Part shown: positions 14,081 to 23,690 of the stretch, in pieces
How the letters are laid out: every line of letters begins with the position of its first letter
Numbering within the stretch: the first letter of the stretch is position 1
DNA from: Isoetes taiwanensis
Lineage: Eukaryota; Streptophyta; Lycopodiopsida; Isoetales; Isoetaceae
Assembly (NCBI GenBank): GCA_021234155.1
Contig: JAJEKV010000014.1
Location: 17,762,652 to 17,826,651, forward strand
Length of the DNA: 64,000 bases
Direction of reading: 5' to 3'
Position numbers and translations under genes: made by a program
Notes under the pieces: model-generated
Told to the model about the DNA's origin: nothing
The model's database searches: none
Seen by the model: only the letters and a program-made list of their open reading frames with translations

Positions 14081-14307
14081 AGTAATCAGCGTGGATGCCT
14101 AAGAAACTTAATGCCAAGGGGAGCCAAACTGTAGAAAAGGAACGGGAGATGCAAAAGTGAGCTGATGAAGAAAGAAGGAGCGAGAAGGCTGCTAAATAGA
14201 AAACTAGGAAAGAAAAGGACAAAAATAACTAACTGCTAAAACTGCCATCGTATTTCTAGAACTTCGTTTACTTTCTATTCGATGAAACAAAAGTAAACGT
14301 CATTTCT

Positions 14308-14825
14308 TAAAAACTACACCTAGTTATAAACTACAAACTACACCACTTCAGAAAACCATACTTCATTAAAAAACAGCCACTTAAAAACTACACCCGCTTA
14401 TAAACCACACTTCAAAAAACCATACTTCTTTAAAAAACAGCTATTTAAAAACTACACCCACTTATAAACGACACCTCAAAAAATAACACCTCGATTAAAA
14501 AAAATCATACCACTTTAGAAAACCATACTTCCTTAAAAAACAACCACTTAAAAACTATACCTCCTTATAAACCACACTTCAAAAAACTATACTTTCATAA
14601 AAAACAACGACTACTTAAAAACTACACCTAGTTATAAACTACACCTCAAAAAATAACACCTTCTTAAAAACAACATCCCCTCAAAAAAATAAGCAGCACT
14701 TCTTTTAAAAAAATGACACCTCAAAAAAAGACCACACCTTCAAAAAAAAAAAACTATAGCTCCATAAAAAAAACTACACCGCCTCCTTAATAAACCACAC
14801 CTCCACATAACCACATGTAGATTTT
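14308..14825. repeat. A/C-rich imperfect tandem array, right part
   Basis: Dense repeats of cttaaaaactacacc, ttataaaccacac and ccttaaaaaa, continuing the array seen at 9300-9495. Confidence 0.85.
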
Positions 14826-14882
14826 TTGGAACGACGACATGTGGTCTTTTTGTTACTGTTGTTTTTAGGTGTGGACCCAGAA

Positions 14883-15095
14883 TTGGGGTGGTAGTGATGG
14901 GAATCTTAAGAGAATCTTAGAAAATCTAGGGAAATCTTTGAGAATCTAGAGGAATAATAGAATCTTGGAGAATTCAGGGGAATCTTCGTAGAATCTACAA
15001 TATTCTAGGAGAATCTACATAGAATATTGCAGAATCTAAAGGAACCTTGGGCTAATCTTCAGAAATCTAGGGGAATCTTTCACGCTGGTGTGTTT
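14883..15095. repeat. GAATCT array, short copy
   Basis: Imperfect repeats of GAATCT/AAATCT every 10-16 bp, ending at tttcacgctggtgtgttttg. The same start and end motifs bound the larger arrays at 58893-60838. Confidence 0.85.
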
Positions 15096-15421
15096 TGAAG
15101 GGTCCGCTTCAAGCAGTCCCTCATATTACAAACAGTTGTATAAATATTAGGATATGATAGCCATATTTTACGACGAGTGTGGAAAAGGGGCCTATATCTT
15201 ATTAATAGACTTTTTTTTTACGAGGAGACGCACCTCAATGGCAAATTCGTCACGTCCTCTTCTCCAATGCCCCAGACTATTTGTGGGCTGTAGGGAAACA
15301 GGCATATGCCTGCTTCATTCACAAAGCCATGCCGCTGCAAAAAATTTCCCGTTTTAATTCCTTTGAATTTTAATTCCTTTGTAATGAACTTGGGCTTTTG
15401 TCGATGATCAATAATACTTAG

Positions 15422-16097
15422 GTCACCGCATTGTCGGATTATGAAGAAACCATCACGAAAAGAACCAGACAATGCAAGCAGGCGAAAACAGGGGCAAAAG
15501 GTGTGATATTTAAGAAACAAGGAACCCATGATGCTTTGGATTTAGGTGCATTAGCCAATTCTATTGCTTATGAACCTTCAAGCGATTGTGAGTCTGATGA
15601 AACAGAATCCGACGGTTCTTTATCAATAATAGTGCCTTGGCAGAGGGGTTTACAGTGTGTTAGTGGTATGAGGGCAAAGCACACTGGGTATTGTTCCAGA
15701 GGAGGCCCAGCAGACAAAAAAAATCAGAGCTATCAGTTTGTTAAATTATCCAAGTTAGATTCTGGTAATGCTGGATCCAAACAGGTAAGAGGGAAAGCAA
15801 CAACTTCAAAAGCTGATGTTGGTGATACTTTGCTAGTCTCTGATGAAGTTCAGAATCTAGCCTACTTGGATGCTGTGGTGAAATTATTTTGTATGCACAC
15901 AGAGCCGAATTTTTTTCTTCCTTGGCAAAGAAAAAGGAAATTTAGCACCAACAGTACTGGCTTCATTATTGGTAGCCAAAGGGTCCTCACAAATGCTCAT
16001 TCGGTCGAGCATCACACGCAAGTGAAGGTGAAAAGGCGTGGATCTGATATTAAGTATGTGGCCACTGTCCTAGCTATTGGGACAAAATGCGATATTG
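15422..16097 (+). pseudogene. Deg/HtrA serine protease fragment, Deg9-like
   Basis: The open frame starts after an in-frame stop that overlaps a possible acceptor (cttag, ending at 15421), so it is probably an internal exon. The first 150 codons are acidic and low in complexity. The conserved part begins [16 protein letters not shown] and continues [11 protein letters not shown], then [20 protein letters not shown]. The His in TNAHS is the first catalytic-triad residue and the Asp in CDI is the second. The exon ends at a good donor (gatattg/gtaagc, 16097/16098) right after that Asp. This matches plant Deg9-type nucleolar/nuclear Deg proteases. The serine-containing and PDZ exons were not found downstream, so the gene is truncated. 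Confidence 0.75.
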
Positions 16098-16440
16098 GTA
16101 AGCATTTTACTACTGTGGAATTATTAAATAATGCTTTTGCAAGATATTCCTAGTCAGTCCTGGTGGAAGGGGTTCAAATCCTCTTAGGGTGGACATTTGA
16201 TTTGTATGCAGTGTATGACTTAACATCAGCACATGTAAGTAGTAACACAACATCGTTTTTTCCTCTTATTCTTGTATATATACACAAATGAATATATTAT
16301 TTATTTATTAATGTTATATTAAGGTAATAAATATATTATCTATTTATTTATTTATTATTAAATGTAATCTAATGTTACTTCTCTTCAATTACTCATGGTT
16401 TCTTTTTGGATTTTGGGGATGAGTTTTAGGGTTTCTTTGC
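16098..16440. other. AT-rich spacer
   Basis: Contains (TTTA)n and similar AT-rich simple repeats at about 16280-16370. No gene seen. Confidence 0.7.
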
Positions 16441-16812
16441 CATTTTACCCCTTCCCCTTCATTTTTTTAAGGTGCCCTTGCCTCATCCCCTCCACTTTTG
16501 ACCCCTTTGAAGCCCCCTTGGCCCTTCTCTCCACCTTTGCCCTTTAGAAGGTCCCCTTTCCACTTTAGAAGGCCCCCTTTGCCATTCCGCTTGTGCCTTT
16601 TCCCCTACCCCTCCCCGTTTTCCTTCTTGAAGGTCCCCTTGCCCTTGCCCCTTTGCTTTCCCCCCCTTGTGCCTTCTCATCCTTCTCTCTCTCTCCCTTT
16701 CCTTCTCTGCTTTCTTCCCACTCTTCTCCCTTCTCCTTTTCCATCCCCCTCCCCCCCCCCCCCCTTCTTTTCTCACATTGTTTGTTGTAAATATTCTTTT
16801 TTTTTTTTTTCA
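16440..16812. repeat. Polypyrimidine (C/T-rich) tract
   Basis: About 350 bp almost entirely of pyrimidines on the plus strand, made of irregular ccccttt and cctttgcc units with a C run at 16747-16764 and a T run at 16798-16811. Frames through it are compositional artefacts. Confidence 0.9.
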
Positions 16813-17797
16813 AATTGTTATGAAAGCAAAAATAAACACGAAGGGATGAGATAACCATATCATAGACCAAATTAGATGTCGAGTAATATGAATACGTATA
16901 ATGTGCAAGAACATGCCGTCATGAAATAAGACACAAATCAAGCTATCAACAAGAAGTGTAGGTTCTCAATAACAATGGCCATGACATAGCAAATAAGTAA
17001 GAAAACAGTCTTCCTCATGCATTTCTCAACCATCAGCTAATTTTTTTGGACTACATCATCTAACCTCTCCTCATTCATAATTTTTACATGAACTCGAGAA
17101 CAATGACTCTTAAATATTAGAATAAAATAGAGCTTTTATTGTCTATGGAGACCAATCGACCTATGGAACCTAAAAGAGAGCGCAATAGTCTTTTACTGCC
17201 CAGGTTATTAAAAACAAAAAAAAAAAAAAAAAAAAAACTGGAAGGAGTTGCAAATAATATCCCTACCACCAGTACCATAGCGCATGTACATTCAACACAC
17301 CAAGTATATGACTTAGCCTTGCCTTCAATATCAGAAATGATCAACTCGAATCGATCTAGCCGTCCACTTTGCTTTAACTCTCGGATGAAGGTGTCGAATG
17401 CCTTATTCCAAAGAAATAGTAGTCGGTCGATCGGAACCATCCGTGGAATGACTATCACGGAAAAAACATCCAATTAGTGCTGCCTTGAAGGTTACATTTC
17501 CACGTCAAGAGAGAATGAAAAAGAATTTACGTCTTGGAGGCTACAGTGCCATGCCGAGAAACAATGAAAAATAGGAATATATGGACTTTCAAAAAAGATA
17601 AAAAGAAAACATGGAGGATATCGGAGGTTGCAGGGCAACCCGAGAAGTGTAGAAAAATTAACAGCCATAAAGATGACTAACTGACTAATAAGAGATGGCG
17701 CAACTTCAGCAATGGAATATAATATGAGAAAACAAGAAATCTTCGTAGATAAAGCCAACAAGCTCAGATATTAAAGAGGGAGAGGGGCCGGTGTTGG
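16813..17797. other. Spacer with no recognised gene
   Basis: The first 50 bp (about 16817-16866) are the reverse complement of about 26505-26560, so a dispersed repeat has an edge here. An A-run lies at 17214-17237. The remainder holds no recognisable coding sequence. Confidence 0.5.
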
Positions 17798-18422
17798 TGT
17801 TGGTGTTATAATGGTTATTGCATAATACATTGTTGGATATGCATAAGGTCCTTGTTTAACATGCACAGGTTGATGGTAGATCACATTGACCTAGTATGGA
17901 TACAGGAAATAAAGAAAGCTCAGAAGAAATATTAAGTGTTGTTAGAAACAACCATTGGTTATAAAAGCATGACCCTAAAGCATTATAAGGGTCGATATTT
18001 CTATTATTACTATGATGACTTGGAAACAAATATTGGAGGAAAAATATTTTAAACTTAGTAATCGAACTGGGTGGCCGAACCAAGCTGCATGTTTAGTTCC
18101 ATAACCGTCGAAGACAGAAGATAAGTAGCACAAGAAGATCAACTCAATGACCAAGGGGGTTCACCGACGATTCGTTCAGCTAAGGGAAATCCATTAATTG
18201 GTGTGAAGTACTAGGTATAAAGTTCATTGCTTTTGTGATCAGTTGCACTGCTACAGTAACCCGATGGTATTAAATTTGAATACTTGCTTTACCATTGAAC
18301 AATTGAACTTGTGATATTGTTTAAGCATGGTTAATGACTTTATGATATTTCTCATATGAATATCATTGCACAAGGCTGTTGCTAAGTGGATTCTAAGTTA
18401 TAATGTTGCTATAATTCTAACA
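17798..18422 (+). repeat. 5' LTR of copia element
   Basis: Starts TGTTGG and ends AACA. It is homologous, in reverse complement, to 30091-30632. The PBS follows after 2 nt. Confidence 0.9.
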
Positions 18423-18424
18423 TC

Positions 18425-18437
18425 TGGTATCAGAGCC
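18425..18437 (+). promoter_or_regulatory. Primer-binding site for initiator Met-tRNA
   Basis: TGGTATCAGAGCC immediately after the LTR, complementary to the 3' end of plant initiator tRNA-Met, as in most copia elements. Confidence 0.95.
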
Positions 18438-18448
18438 AAGTTGTGAAG

Positions 18449-19874
18449 ATGTCAAGCAGGTTTGGAGCCAGTCTTCTGAGCAGTGTTGACGTGTATAAAG
18501 GAGGGCCTGGCTTTCAAGTGTAGAAGGACTCTATAATACATATTCTGGAGGTAGAAGACCTCTGGGATTTAGTCAATCCTCTGGAAGAGAACTCAACAAG
18601 TACAATTGCAAGGGCTGCAACAACAAGAGGTACTGTTCCTAATACTAATGAGACTGAGAGTTCAGGGGAAGTGAATTCTGCAGAATCTACAGGAGGATCA
18701 AAGGGAAGCAAAACTGAATATGCAAAGGTGAAAGAGGCACAAGGAATCATCACTTCCAAGGTAAGTCCTACCATTAGATTGAAGTTAAGAAACAAAACAC
18801 CACGAGAAATGTGGATATATCTGATAAAACAGTTTGACGAGAAAACATCATCACAAATAGATTTACTTGATAAAGAACTCAGAAACTTGAAGTTGCATGA
18901 TGCTTTTAGACTTCTTTTATAAATTTGATAATATTGTGGCTGACTTGGCTGCTGCTGGAGTGGATCTGTTGCTCACCATAGCTAGAGCTGTGATAGAAAA
19001 TGAACAGATAGGACTTTTTATAAGAAATGTGTCAAAAACTAGAGATGAGGCAGAAAGTATTCTAAGGACTGAGGTTGAGCAGAAAAAGATTGCAAAAGGA
19101 AATGAGGAATAAGGAACTGAAATATTATTTGCAGGCAAAAGGGAAAAGAGTTCAACTGACAAAATAATCTGCTACTATTGTCATGAGCAAGGACATGTTA
19201 AGAATAATTGTCCTAAATTAAAACTGCTATACATGTGGAGGAAGGGGGCATCTAGCTGCTAAGTATCCCACCCCTAAAGTTTATGATAAAGGAAAGGGCA
19301 GCACTAGCAGAAGAGGAAAAAAAAATATCAGAGGACGAGGAGGGAGAAAATCAGCTGGAGCCTTAGGAATCCATTGAAGATGAGGATGAGGTAATTGGTG
19401 AATTTGCTATACTTGATAGAGAAATTGCTAACAAAAGATGTAATGCCCTTGTAGTTGATAGTGGAGCTGAAAGATCAGTAGTGCAAACTACTGATCTACT
19501 GAAGAAGATATAAAAAAGTCACACAAGAAGTGTGAAAGTGGGAAATGGAGCTTTGCAATCTATTGAAGGAAGGGGTCTGCTGCAATTGAGAGATTTGGAA
19601 GGGAATATAGTTGATATTGAGAATGTATTATGTGTGCCAAGTATAATAAAAAACTTGATTTCTGTTAGTCAGCTAGTAGATCTTGGTTACAGAGTTAATT
19701 TTGACTCTCAAGGATGTAATATTTATCATGGAAATGAAAAGAAGTTCACTGCAAAAAGGATTGGCAATCTCTTTCAACTAGATGACTCAGTATATAATGA
19801 AATAAATGCTATAGAAGTTTCAGATTTCAGAATATGGCACATCAGGTTGGCTCATACACATTTCAATAACATGA
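18449..19874 (+). pseudogene. copia gag-protease-pre-integrase remnant
   Basis: The gag start is probably ATG 18449 (MSSRFGASLLSS). A stop follows after about 24 codons and frames shift at about 18905, so it is broken. The recognisable order is a UBN2-type gag (LRNKTPREMWIYLIKQFDEK), a CCHC zinc knuckle CYYCHEQGHVKNNC at about 19170, aspartic protease VVDSGAERSVV at about 19453, and the gag-pre-integrase domain ending IWHIRLAHTHFNN. The sequence leaves copia within the pre-integrase domain. Gag would form the particle and the protease would process the polyprotein. Confidence 0.85.
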
Positions 19875-20418
19875 TCTTCGGGTTGGGCTTTTTCACCATG
19901 GGGACGTCCTTGAACTTCCTGGGGCTCCCCACCCATTTCCCTTTCTTCTTCTTGAGCTCCTCGGCCGCCTTCTGTTCCTCCTCTTCCCTCTTCCTCTTCT
20001 TCTGTTCCCTCTTCTTCTCCCGGCGTTCATACTTCTTAATGAACCTCGCGAGATCTGCTTCCTCTGCTGGTTCAAGTCCTGTCGCCTGCTCCTCGTCCCC
20101 GAGGATCTCCGTGGCCGCATCAGAATGGTCTTCTGCCCTTTCCTGCTGCCTAATCTCCCGCTCTATTTCCTCATATATCTCCCTTGTCTCCTCGTCCATG
20201 GAGGTTGGAGATGTGGCCTCGTCCTGCTCCACCTGCTGATTGAAGACATCAATCAGGTCGGATGTGTCTTGCTCTTCTGAGTGGTCTTCCTCGCTCGAAG
20301 GCGAACGACCCCCTCTCGCGAGTCTCTCACGAAGCATCTGCCGAATGATATCAGTATCAGTGGCGCTAGTGGTTTCGCCTGGGCGACGCTTCCTGGCGGT
20401 CTGTTTGGTTCGGGCCAT
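19875..20418 (-). CDS. E ORF1, N-terminal half: histone H3 tail-mimic protein
   Basis: ATG at 20418; the frame is open to the break at 19875 (181 codons). The first ten residues, MARTKQTARK, equal the start of histone H3 through K9; H3 then continues with S10 but here RRPGETT follows. Next come an acidic region (SSEEDHSEEQDTSD), an amphipathic Glu/Arg-rich stretch around REIYEEIEREIRQQE that is probably helical, and a highly basic region (KKYERREKKREQKKRKR), ending at KKPNPK. The C-terminal half is at 33018-33539, and P has a homologue at 23691. It is the first ORF after the PBS, about 100 bp past a TATA box. No known retroelement protein matches. Role unknown; chromatin tethering or mimicry is an inference. 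Confidence 0.75.
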
Positions 20419-20519
20419 GTTTTTCGGTTCGTCAATCGGATAACAGCGCCCAAAGATCGCCTAAGTGCGGGAGGGCGGATTTCTAGGGCTGGGACGTGGA
20501 AATGAGGGGGGTCTACATC

Positions 20520-20527
20520 TATTTATA
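20520..20527 (-). promoter_or_regulatory. TATA box upstream of E ORF1
   Basis: TATAAATA on the minus strand, about 100 bp before the ORF1 ATG. The same octamer lies about 100-120 bp before ORF1 and ORFX in P. Confidence 0.6.
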
Positions 20528-20629
20528 GCTTGGGAAATTTTTGGTAAAAATTCAAGTTGCTCTATTTAACATGCTAAGGCACCTATTTAATTAAAATTTA
20601 CACTTATTTCAGACTTTTTCTACCTATTG

Positions 20630-20696
20630 GTCTCACAGGTCGCGCCTCGCTCAAAAACTAAAGTTTAGTTTTTAGACCAGGCGTGAGCTGTGAGAT
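20630..20696 (-). promoter_or_regulatory. 67-bp dyad, copy 1
   Basis: Imperfect palindrome with arms of about 33 bp, from ggtctcacag to ctgtgagatc, centred on ctaaagtttag. A related dyad lies at 20818-20884, and two more lie at 33884-33951 and 34084-34153. Confidence 0.8.
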
Positions 20697-20817
20697 CTCA
20701 CACAATTTTAAGTAATTTAAGCAATCTAATCATGCTATTCTTATTAATTCTTATCTTAGAATTAGCTTTACCATATTAGTTTTCTCAAATTCATCATGTT
20801 TAAGTGATCTTGGCTCG

Positions 20818-20884
20818 ATGTCTCACAGCTTGCGCCTCGCTCAAAAACTAAAGTTTTCTTCGACCAGGCGCGAGCTGTGAGACC
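20818..20884 (-). promoter_or_regulatory. 67-bp dyad, copy 2
   Basis: Same palindrome as at 20630-20696, spaced 188 bp from it, in the E leader. Arms run from gatgtctcacag to ctgtgagacc. Confidence 0.8.
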
Positions 20885-21081
20885 ACCTCACTTTGGCAAA
20901 ATTTTTGGCTCATTCTTTTTTTTTTTTTGTCTTATTAAGTTCAAATTCACTTAATTGTTTCTAGCTTAGCATGACTACAGAAATGAGAAAAAAATTTCCC
21001 ACTTTTCGAAGCTTAAGGATCCTACCAAGTTAGTACTACTGGGAGCATGGCCAGTGCTTTGCTCTTGGTCTCCAAGAACAT

Positions 21082-21094
21082 GGCTCTGATACCA
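21082..21094 (-). promoter_or_regulatory. Primer-binding site of E
   Basis: Minus-strand TGGTATCAGAGCC one base inside the 5' LTR, complementary to initiator tRNA-Met. It fixes this LTR as the 5' LTR and the element orientation as minus. Confidence 0.95.
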
Positions 21095-21095
21095 T

Positions 21096-22561
21096 TGTGA
21101 CGTCCCCTACTCGTATACGATGCCCGCACCGTATACAAACAGGAGTTCATCCCCCATACCAGCTCCATTGCTGATACAGGGCCCTCCACATATCACTGTG
21201 ACCGTCTGAAGTCCCCAGTGGGAAGAATGAAGGGGTCATTTTACCCCGTCTCCCTCAGGGCCTACCTAGCTGCGGAAGCGTAAACATACACGTCAGTAAC
21301 ATACATCACATAGCCACCTCGAAGGGTGGTATATCAACATCTGCATAGACAAAGATCAGCACAATACAAGTGGGATCCTACCCAAGGCTCAGACACAGGG
21401 ATGGACTGACAAGCTTGGGTCTCCAGAGTTCGTTGCAGACGGAGTCATGACAATGGTAGCATTGGGTTATCCACACCATCCGCCCCTCCTGTGCACACTT
21501 TGCAGAATAGGTTGAAAAGTGTCGGGACCCGACTGTAGCCTGCCGGTGCATAGCCAAAGGGGCTACTCCTGAGTTGCATCTCCCCAGGCCCGATGGGACA
21601 GGTAGGGATCACTCCCACCCGAGGTCTACATGCTGACCCAAGGTGACTAGAGGGCCACTGCCCTTATTCGACTTAACCCACTGGAAGGTGAACCCCACCC
21701 CACGGGTGTCGAGCCCATGCCTTGCCCATACTCAGTGGCAAGCCATTAGACCTAGTCACTCTGATCCCCGGTAGGCCTTACACACCAGAGGGATCGGTCA
21801 AGGGTCAGAACACGAACCTCGTTCTGAGCCAGTCTGGTCCCTTCACCCACAACCAGGTGGGGTTCTTGTACACAGGCCGAAATCTAGTAATGCACTAAGA
21901 GGGACTAACTAGGAGCATCCTCTACTAAGCTTTAAGTCTCTACCCCCTATGAGTTCACAGAATCCATCCGTCCATCATATCAACATAATAAATAATAAAG
22001 AACTAATCTATCTCATAGAGTTAGGTTCTTTAGTTAGGTCAATCTCAGGATCTACTTGGCTGTTAGGGGTGATCTAATAGGCTAAACCTACTGATTCGAA
22101 GGCTGGAGTAAGGTTTATGTTATTTGATCGACCAAATACCTGATCCCTGGTTCACTCCTCGCGATCCGAAGGCGTCCATGTCCCTGTTCTGCTTCGGAAT
22201 GCGGTCGGAGGAATGATCTGACTAGCTGGGGCGCACAGGCAGATCGTGGGAGTTGGAATTGACTCCTCAGGCGCGCGAATCGGAGCTCGGAAGGTCTGTG
22301 GCCAAAAAAGGAATATTAGGGTTTGATGCCTTATGTAGGCTATCAGTTAGGGTTTAGGGTTTCCATGACCCTTGGTCTACCTTTAGTGGGTTAAAGGTCT
22401 AAAGGTGCGCGCATTGCTAAGTGTGCGCACCATTGCAAGTTGCCCCCTAGGGCGTCCTTGCTTGGGTATGTGTCGGCGTACACGTCGACTAGACGGCGTG
22501 TATGCGTGACGGCGCAGTACGGTATATGTCTTGAGACCGTATATTGTACTGGAACGTCACA
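21096..22561 (-). repeat. 5' LTR of E
   Basis: Bounded by TGTGACGTCC and its near-complement GGAACGTCACA. Near-identical over most of its length to 37850-39346; a patch at about 22150-22300 has diverged. Confidence 0.93.
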
Positions 22562-23030
22562 CTGGAGATCCAGACCGTCAGTCCATCCCCCTTGAGTCTG
22601 AGCCTTGAGTACGATTTCATTGATGTTCTTATAGATGTATGATATGGTGAGCCACCCTTCAAGGTGGAGTTATGTGTGTCTGATGTCATGTGCTCACTAT
22701 AGAAGTCACATCAGGCCTTATAAGTGATGATGACAAGGCCAGGCAGTTAGAGGCGATGAGCAAGCTCAAAAAATATGCTGACAAATATCCACTGGGCCTT
22801 AGCTTCACCCATCCCGTCCACGTCGATAGGCTTTTCAGGTCCACTTATGCTTCTGCATCTAGGACGATCCCGAGAGAAGACGGGATGAATGACACGCCCA
22901 CTCTCCCCCATAGATTCCTTGTCAAGGGATTAGTATCAGATGGACGGCCTCTGTCAGCTTGGTTGTCAGAAGTATGAACTCCGACTTCTGATATGATGGG
23001 AGCATCGTAGATGAAGTATGGGACAGTCTA
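22562..23030 (+). repeat. P LTR, right part
   Basis: Homologous to the 3' third of the E LTR (shared gtcagtccatcc, gtctgagcctt and ccacccttc). It ends near agcatcgtagatgaagtatg ggaca, matching the E LTR end gcatcgtatacgagtagggg. A 95-codon open frame at 22690-22977 falls inside it and is unassigned. Confidence 0.7.
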
Positions 23031-23578
23031 GACCTTCAGTCTTGGGGATAACAACCTAAGCATGAAACCTCAAAAATTGGAAAAAAAAAGAGTTTCCATC
23101 TTTAGAACAATAAGCTGAGCTAATGTTAATTAGGAAAAGTAAACTTAAAAACATTATATACCTGAAAATTTTGGCTATTAGGGAGTCAGCCCTCATAGAG
23201 TATGCCAAGATCCTTAGCTAAATTTTAGATTGAGGCTCTCGCGCACGTTGTTAGTGTTTGACTATTGGTGACCCAGAAAGATGCATAATTAGAGTAATTT
23301 AATAGCACAAGAAGCTTAAAATTTGATTTTAAGCCAGAAAAACATGTTATAATTCTAAGAAACTTTCTAGAAAACCTAAAATAGAGCCAAAAACGAGTCA
23401 CCTCTCACAGAGTCCGAGGGCCCCATGCTAAGATTTAGGACGGGCCTCTCGAGCATTGTCTGAGTGGTAGCAATATTTTTCTGTAAAGAAACCTAATTTC
23501 TTAATCCAGAAAACAGAAATGTTTTAAATAATAGTATAACATGAAAATTGCAGGTCAAAAACCTAAAATTTCCAGACC

Positions 23579-23586
23579 TATAAATA
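23579..23586 (+). promoter_or_regulatory. TATA box upstream of P ORF1
   Basis: TATAAATA about 105 bp before the ORF1 ATG at 23691. The tttgggcgct motif 30-40 bp before the ATG is shared with E ORF1. Confidence 0.55.
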
Positions 23587-23690
23587 GACCCTTAGGGTTC
23601 TTCATGCTCACCTTACTCCTTCAGCTTGCTGCTCTCCGACCAAGAAGGTGATTTTTGGGCGCTCGGAAGACGATCGCAGTATTTCAAAAC

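Larger units (their letters stand above)
10111..14307 (-). repeat. Large tandem repeat: two 2.0-kb units and a partial third
   Basis: Units start at 10111, 12130 and 14122, each at agccaaactgtagaaaagg. They are 2019 and 1992 bp long and almost identical; unit 2 lacks a short segment after gaacttagctag. The third copy stops at about 14307, where the A/C-rich array resumes. Each full unit carries one minus-strand 172-codon ORF. No LTR, TIR, primer-binding site or reverse transcriptase was recognised. Confidence 0.92.
17798..19874 (+). mobile_element. Ty1/copia retrotransposon, 5' half
   Basis: 5' LTR (17798-18422), PBS, gag and protease, and the gag-pre-integrase region, ending abruptly at 19874 where ORF1 of element E begins on the other strand. 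The matching 3' half (integrase core to 3' LTR) lies inverted at 30091-33017. The two halves do not overlap and would be consecutive if 19875-33017 were inverted, with about 300 bp lost at the joint. Confidence 0.9.
19875..22561 (-). mobile_element. Chromovirus E, 5' part (5' LTR, PBS, ORF1 N-terminal half)
   Basis: In minus orientation this contains a 1466-bp 5' LTR, a PBS, a 660-bp leader with two dyads and a TATA box, and the first half of ORF1. It breaks off at 19875 against the copia element. The continuation of ORF1 is at 33018. The base pairs just outside the LTR (ctgga, 22562-22566) match those just outside the 3' LTR of the E 3' part (37845-37849), indicating one original insertion. 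Confidence 0.85.

Noticed and set aside
16483-16870. Overlapping frames on both strands
   Set aside because: Artefacts of a polypyrimidine tract.
17793-17797. Target duplication shared by the two copia halves
   Set aside because: The outer flanks of the two LTRs (gttgg or gccgg against ggcaa) do not match, so a common insertion is supported only by complementarity of the halves.
20389-20418. A real histone H3 gene
   Set aside because: Identity stops after K9; the rest has no histone fold and the ORF lies inside an LTR element.
22690-22977. 95-codon frame as a gene
   Set aside because: It falls between recognisable parts of the P LTR, and no homology was recognised.
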